Shown here one piece after another: positions 4,120-5,984 of a stretch of 5,984 nucleotides of DNA. This DNA is from an uncultured Clostridia bacterium (lineage in GTDB: Bacteria > Bacillota > Clostridia > TANB77 > CAG-508), in contig CANQTJ010000092.1 in NCBI GenBank assembly GCA_947626705.1, positions 1 through 5,984 of the forward strand, given 5' to 3'. A program made the position numbers and the translations under genes. Below the pieces are notes generated by a model. That model searched no databases, had not been told where the DNA came from, and worked only from the letters and a program-made list of their open reading frames with translations. Within the stretch, counting starts at the first letter, position 1, and the number at the start of each line of letters is the position of its first letter.

Positions 4120-5984
4120 ATGCCAGAAAATTTAGAAGAAGAAAAAATACAAAAGATGATAAACGACTTAGTAGAAAAAGCTAAAAAGGCGTCAATGGAA
4201 TATTTACAATTAAATCAGGAACAAGTTGATAAGATTGTAAAAGCAATGTCAATGGCAGGGTTAGAACATCACATGGAATTAGCAAAAATGGCAGTAGAAG
4301 AAACTAAAAGAGGAATATATGAAGATAAAATAACAAAGAATATGTTTGCCACAGAATATGTATATCATAGTATAAAATATGAAAAAACAGTTGGGATAAT
4401 AAATGAAAATAATGAAGAAGATTATGTAGAAATAGCAGAACCAGTAGGCATAATTGCAGGAGTAACACCAGTTACAAATCCAACATCTACAACAATGTTT
4501 AAATCAATAATATCAGCAAAAACAAGAAATGTTATAATATTTGGTTTTCACCCATCTGCTCAAAAATGTAGTTCTGAAGCTGCAAAGATTTTAAGAGATG
4601 CAGCAGTAGCAGCTGGAGCACCAGAAAATTGCATTTTATGGATAGAAGAACCGTCAATTACAGCAACAAGACTATTAATGAACCATCCAGATGTAAATTT
4701 AATATTAGCTACAGGTGGGACAGGAATGGTACGTTCTGCATATTCGTGTGGAAAACCAGCATTAGGTGTAGGGCCTGGAAATGTTCCATGTTATATTGAT
4801 AAAACAGCAAAATTAAAAACATCTGTAAATGATATAGTATTATCAAAAGCATTTGATAATGGAATGATATGTGCTTCTGAACAGGCTGTTTTAGTTGATA
4901 AAGAAATATATAAAGAATTTGAAGAATTAATGAGAGAAGCAGGTTGTTATTTTGTAAATCCAGAAGAAAAAGAAATGTTAAAAAACTCAATGTTTGAATA
5001 TAATGAACAATATGGATATAAAATAAAATCACATGTACCAGGACAATCTCCATATACTATTGCTAAAGATGCAGGGTTTGAAGTACCAGAAACTACGAAA
5101 GTTTTAGTAGTATATGAAGAAGGTATAGGAGAAGATTATCCATTCTCAAAAGAAAAATTAAGTCCAGTATTAACATATTACATTGTTGATAATGAAGAAG
5201 AAGGGATTAATAAGGCAGAAAAATTATTAGAGTTTGGAGGACTTGGACATTCAGCTGTTATTCATAGTGAAAATGATGAAACGATTTTAAAATTTTCAGA
5301 AACAATGAAAGCAGGTAGAATAATTGTAAACTCTCCATCAACACATGGAGCAATAGGTGATATATATAATACCAATATGCCATCACTAACTTTAGGATGT
5401 GGTTCATTTGGTGGAAATTCAACAACAGCTAATGTATCATCAGTAAATTTAATAAATATAAAAAGAGTTGCGAAAAGGAGAGTTAATATGCAATGGTTTA
5501 AAGTTCCAGAAAAAATATATTTTGAGGCAGGTTCAATAGCATACTTAGAGAAAATGCCAGACATAGAAAGAGCATTTATAGTTACAGACCAAGGAATGGT
5601 TAAGTTAGGATATGTAGATAAAATATTATATCATTTAAGAAAAAGACAAAAATATGTGCATTCAGAAATTTTCAGTGATGTAGAACCAGATCCATCTTTT
5701 GATACAATAAAAAAAGGTGTTGAACAAATGAATAATTTTAAACCAGATGTAATTATTGCAATTGGTGGAGGAAGTCCTATGGATGCAGCAAAAGGAATGT
5801 GGTTATTTTATGAACATCCAGACGCAGATATTGAAGGTTTAAAACTTAAATTTATGGATATAAGAAAGAGAACATATAAATTCCCTAAATTAGGAGAAAA
5901 AGCAAAAATGGTAGCAATACCAACAACATCAGGAACAGGTTCAGAAGTAACTTCTTTTGCAGTAATAACAGACAAACAAAAAAA
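4120..5984 (+). CDS. adhE: bifunctional aldehyde/alcohol dehydrogenase AdhE (3' end outside window)
   Basis: First 621 residues of the fermentative enzyme that reduces acetyl-CoA to acetaldehyde and then ethanol, regenerating two NAD+. Residues 1 to about 450 are the CoA-acylating aldehyde dehydrogenase: PVGIIAGVTPVTNPTST, the nucleotide-site motif TGGTG (198-202), GVGPGN (216-221), and the catalytic cysteine C251 in GMICASEQ. A basic linker (KRVAKRRVNMQWF) joins the iron-dependent alcohol dehydrogenase, which starts near residue 457: AIGGGSPMDAAK (549-551 are the glycines) and TTSGTGSE (602-609). The window ends before the Asp/His iron ligands. E. coli AdhE has 891 aa, so roughly 70% is present. 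The frame is unbroken. AdhE is known to form filaments (spirosomes). The ATG is fixed by AAGGAGG 7 nt upstream and a consensus promoter, so it starts its own transcript. Confidence 0.96.
   Translation, partial: MPENLEEEKIQKMINDLVEKAKKASMEYLQLNQEQVDKIVKAMSMAGLEHHMELAKMAVEETKRGIYEDKITKNMFATEYVYHSIKYEKTVGIINENNEEDYVEIAEPVGIIAGVTPVTNPTSTTMFKSIISAKTRNVIIFGFHPSAQKCSSEAAKILRDAAVAAGAPENCILWIEEPSITATRLLMNHPDVNLILATGGTGMVRSAYSCGKPALGVGPGNVPCYIDKTAKLKTSVNDIVLSKAFDNGMICASEQAVLVDKEIYKEFEELMREAGCYFVNPEEKEMLKNSMFEYNEQYGYKIKSHVPGQSPYTIAKDAGFEVPETTKVLVVYEEGIGEDYPFSKEKLSPVLTYYIVDNEEEGINKAEKLLEFGGLGHSAVIHSENDETILKFSETMKAGRIIVNSPSTHGAIGDIYNTNMPSLTLGCGSFGGNSTTANVSSVNLINIKRVAKRRVNMQWFKVPEKIYFEAGSIAYLEKMPDIERAFIVTDQGMVKLGYVDKILYHLRKRQKYVHSEIFSDVEPDPSFDTIKKGVEQMNNFKPDVIIAIGGGSPMDAAKGMWLFYEHPDADIEGLKLKFMDIRKRTYKFPKLGEKAKMVAIPTTSGTGSEVTSFAVITDKQK

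Noticed and set aside
4709..5053. Minus-strand frame of 114 codons inside adhE (and a second at 5262-5564)
   Set aside because: Both are antisense to an unbroken AdhE frame, with hydrophobic low-complexity translations and no ribosome site of note.
1..5984. CRISPR array, insertion sequence, phage module or defence system
   Set aside because: No spaced direct repeats, transposase, terminal inverted repeats or defence-type domains were seen; the XRE regulator and a wall hydrolase alone do not make a prophage.

Overview
The window looks like chromosomal DNA from a low-GC Firmicute, most likely a clostridium-like anaerobe. The evidence is the very AT-rich composition, A- and T-ending codons with AGA for arginine, strong GGAGG-type ribosome binding sites, TTG and GTG start candidates, and TGA used as a stop. 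The proteins also fit: a sortase, Gram-positive M15 and M23 wall peptidases, and a bifunctional AdhE. No tRNA, rRNA, CRISPR array, insertion sequence or riboswitch was recognised.

Layout, left to right. (1) Positions 2-244 hold the C-terminal end of a sortase, entering from the left edge with its catalytic His, Cys and Arg visible. (2) Positions 251-858 are the wreck of an ABC exporter gene. It has lost its 5' end, most of its membrane domain, the Walker A region, and the signature and Walker B block. (3) Positions 915-1487 encode an intact RdgB/HAM1-type XTP/dITP diphosphatase. (4) Positions 1581-2262 are a gene for an M15-like peptidase with a C-terminal peptidoglycan-binding domain, split by one extra C at 1991/1992. 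(5) A perfect 15-bp hairpin separates it from a convergent XRE-family regulator (2645-2310, minus strand). The regulator's own promoter contains a perfect 12-bp palindrome. (6) A gene-free A-rich gap of about 300 bp carries divergent promoters. (7) A membrane-anchored M23 (LytM-type) peptidase ends at 3920; its promoter lies inside the longest possible reading frame, so its real start is 2946 or later. (8) Two hairpins and a near-perfect sigma-A promoter (TTGACA-16-TATAAT) lead into adhE (4120 to the right edge), which is cut off inside the alcohol dehydrogenase half.

Three of the genes (sortase, M15-like peptidase, M23 peptidase) concern the cell wall, but they are not one operon; hairpins and separate promoters divide them. 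RdgB (nucleotide-pool cleaning) and AdhE (ethanol fermentation, NAD+ regeneration) are housekeeping functions. The left half shows active gene decay. I see no convincing new multi-gene system. The points most worth checking are the ABC remnant, the frameshifted peptidase, the M23 start codon, the palindrome in the regulator's promoter, and a ribosome-binding-site-like sequence at the domain junction of adhE.
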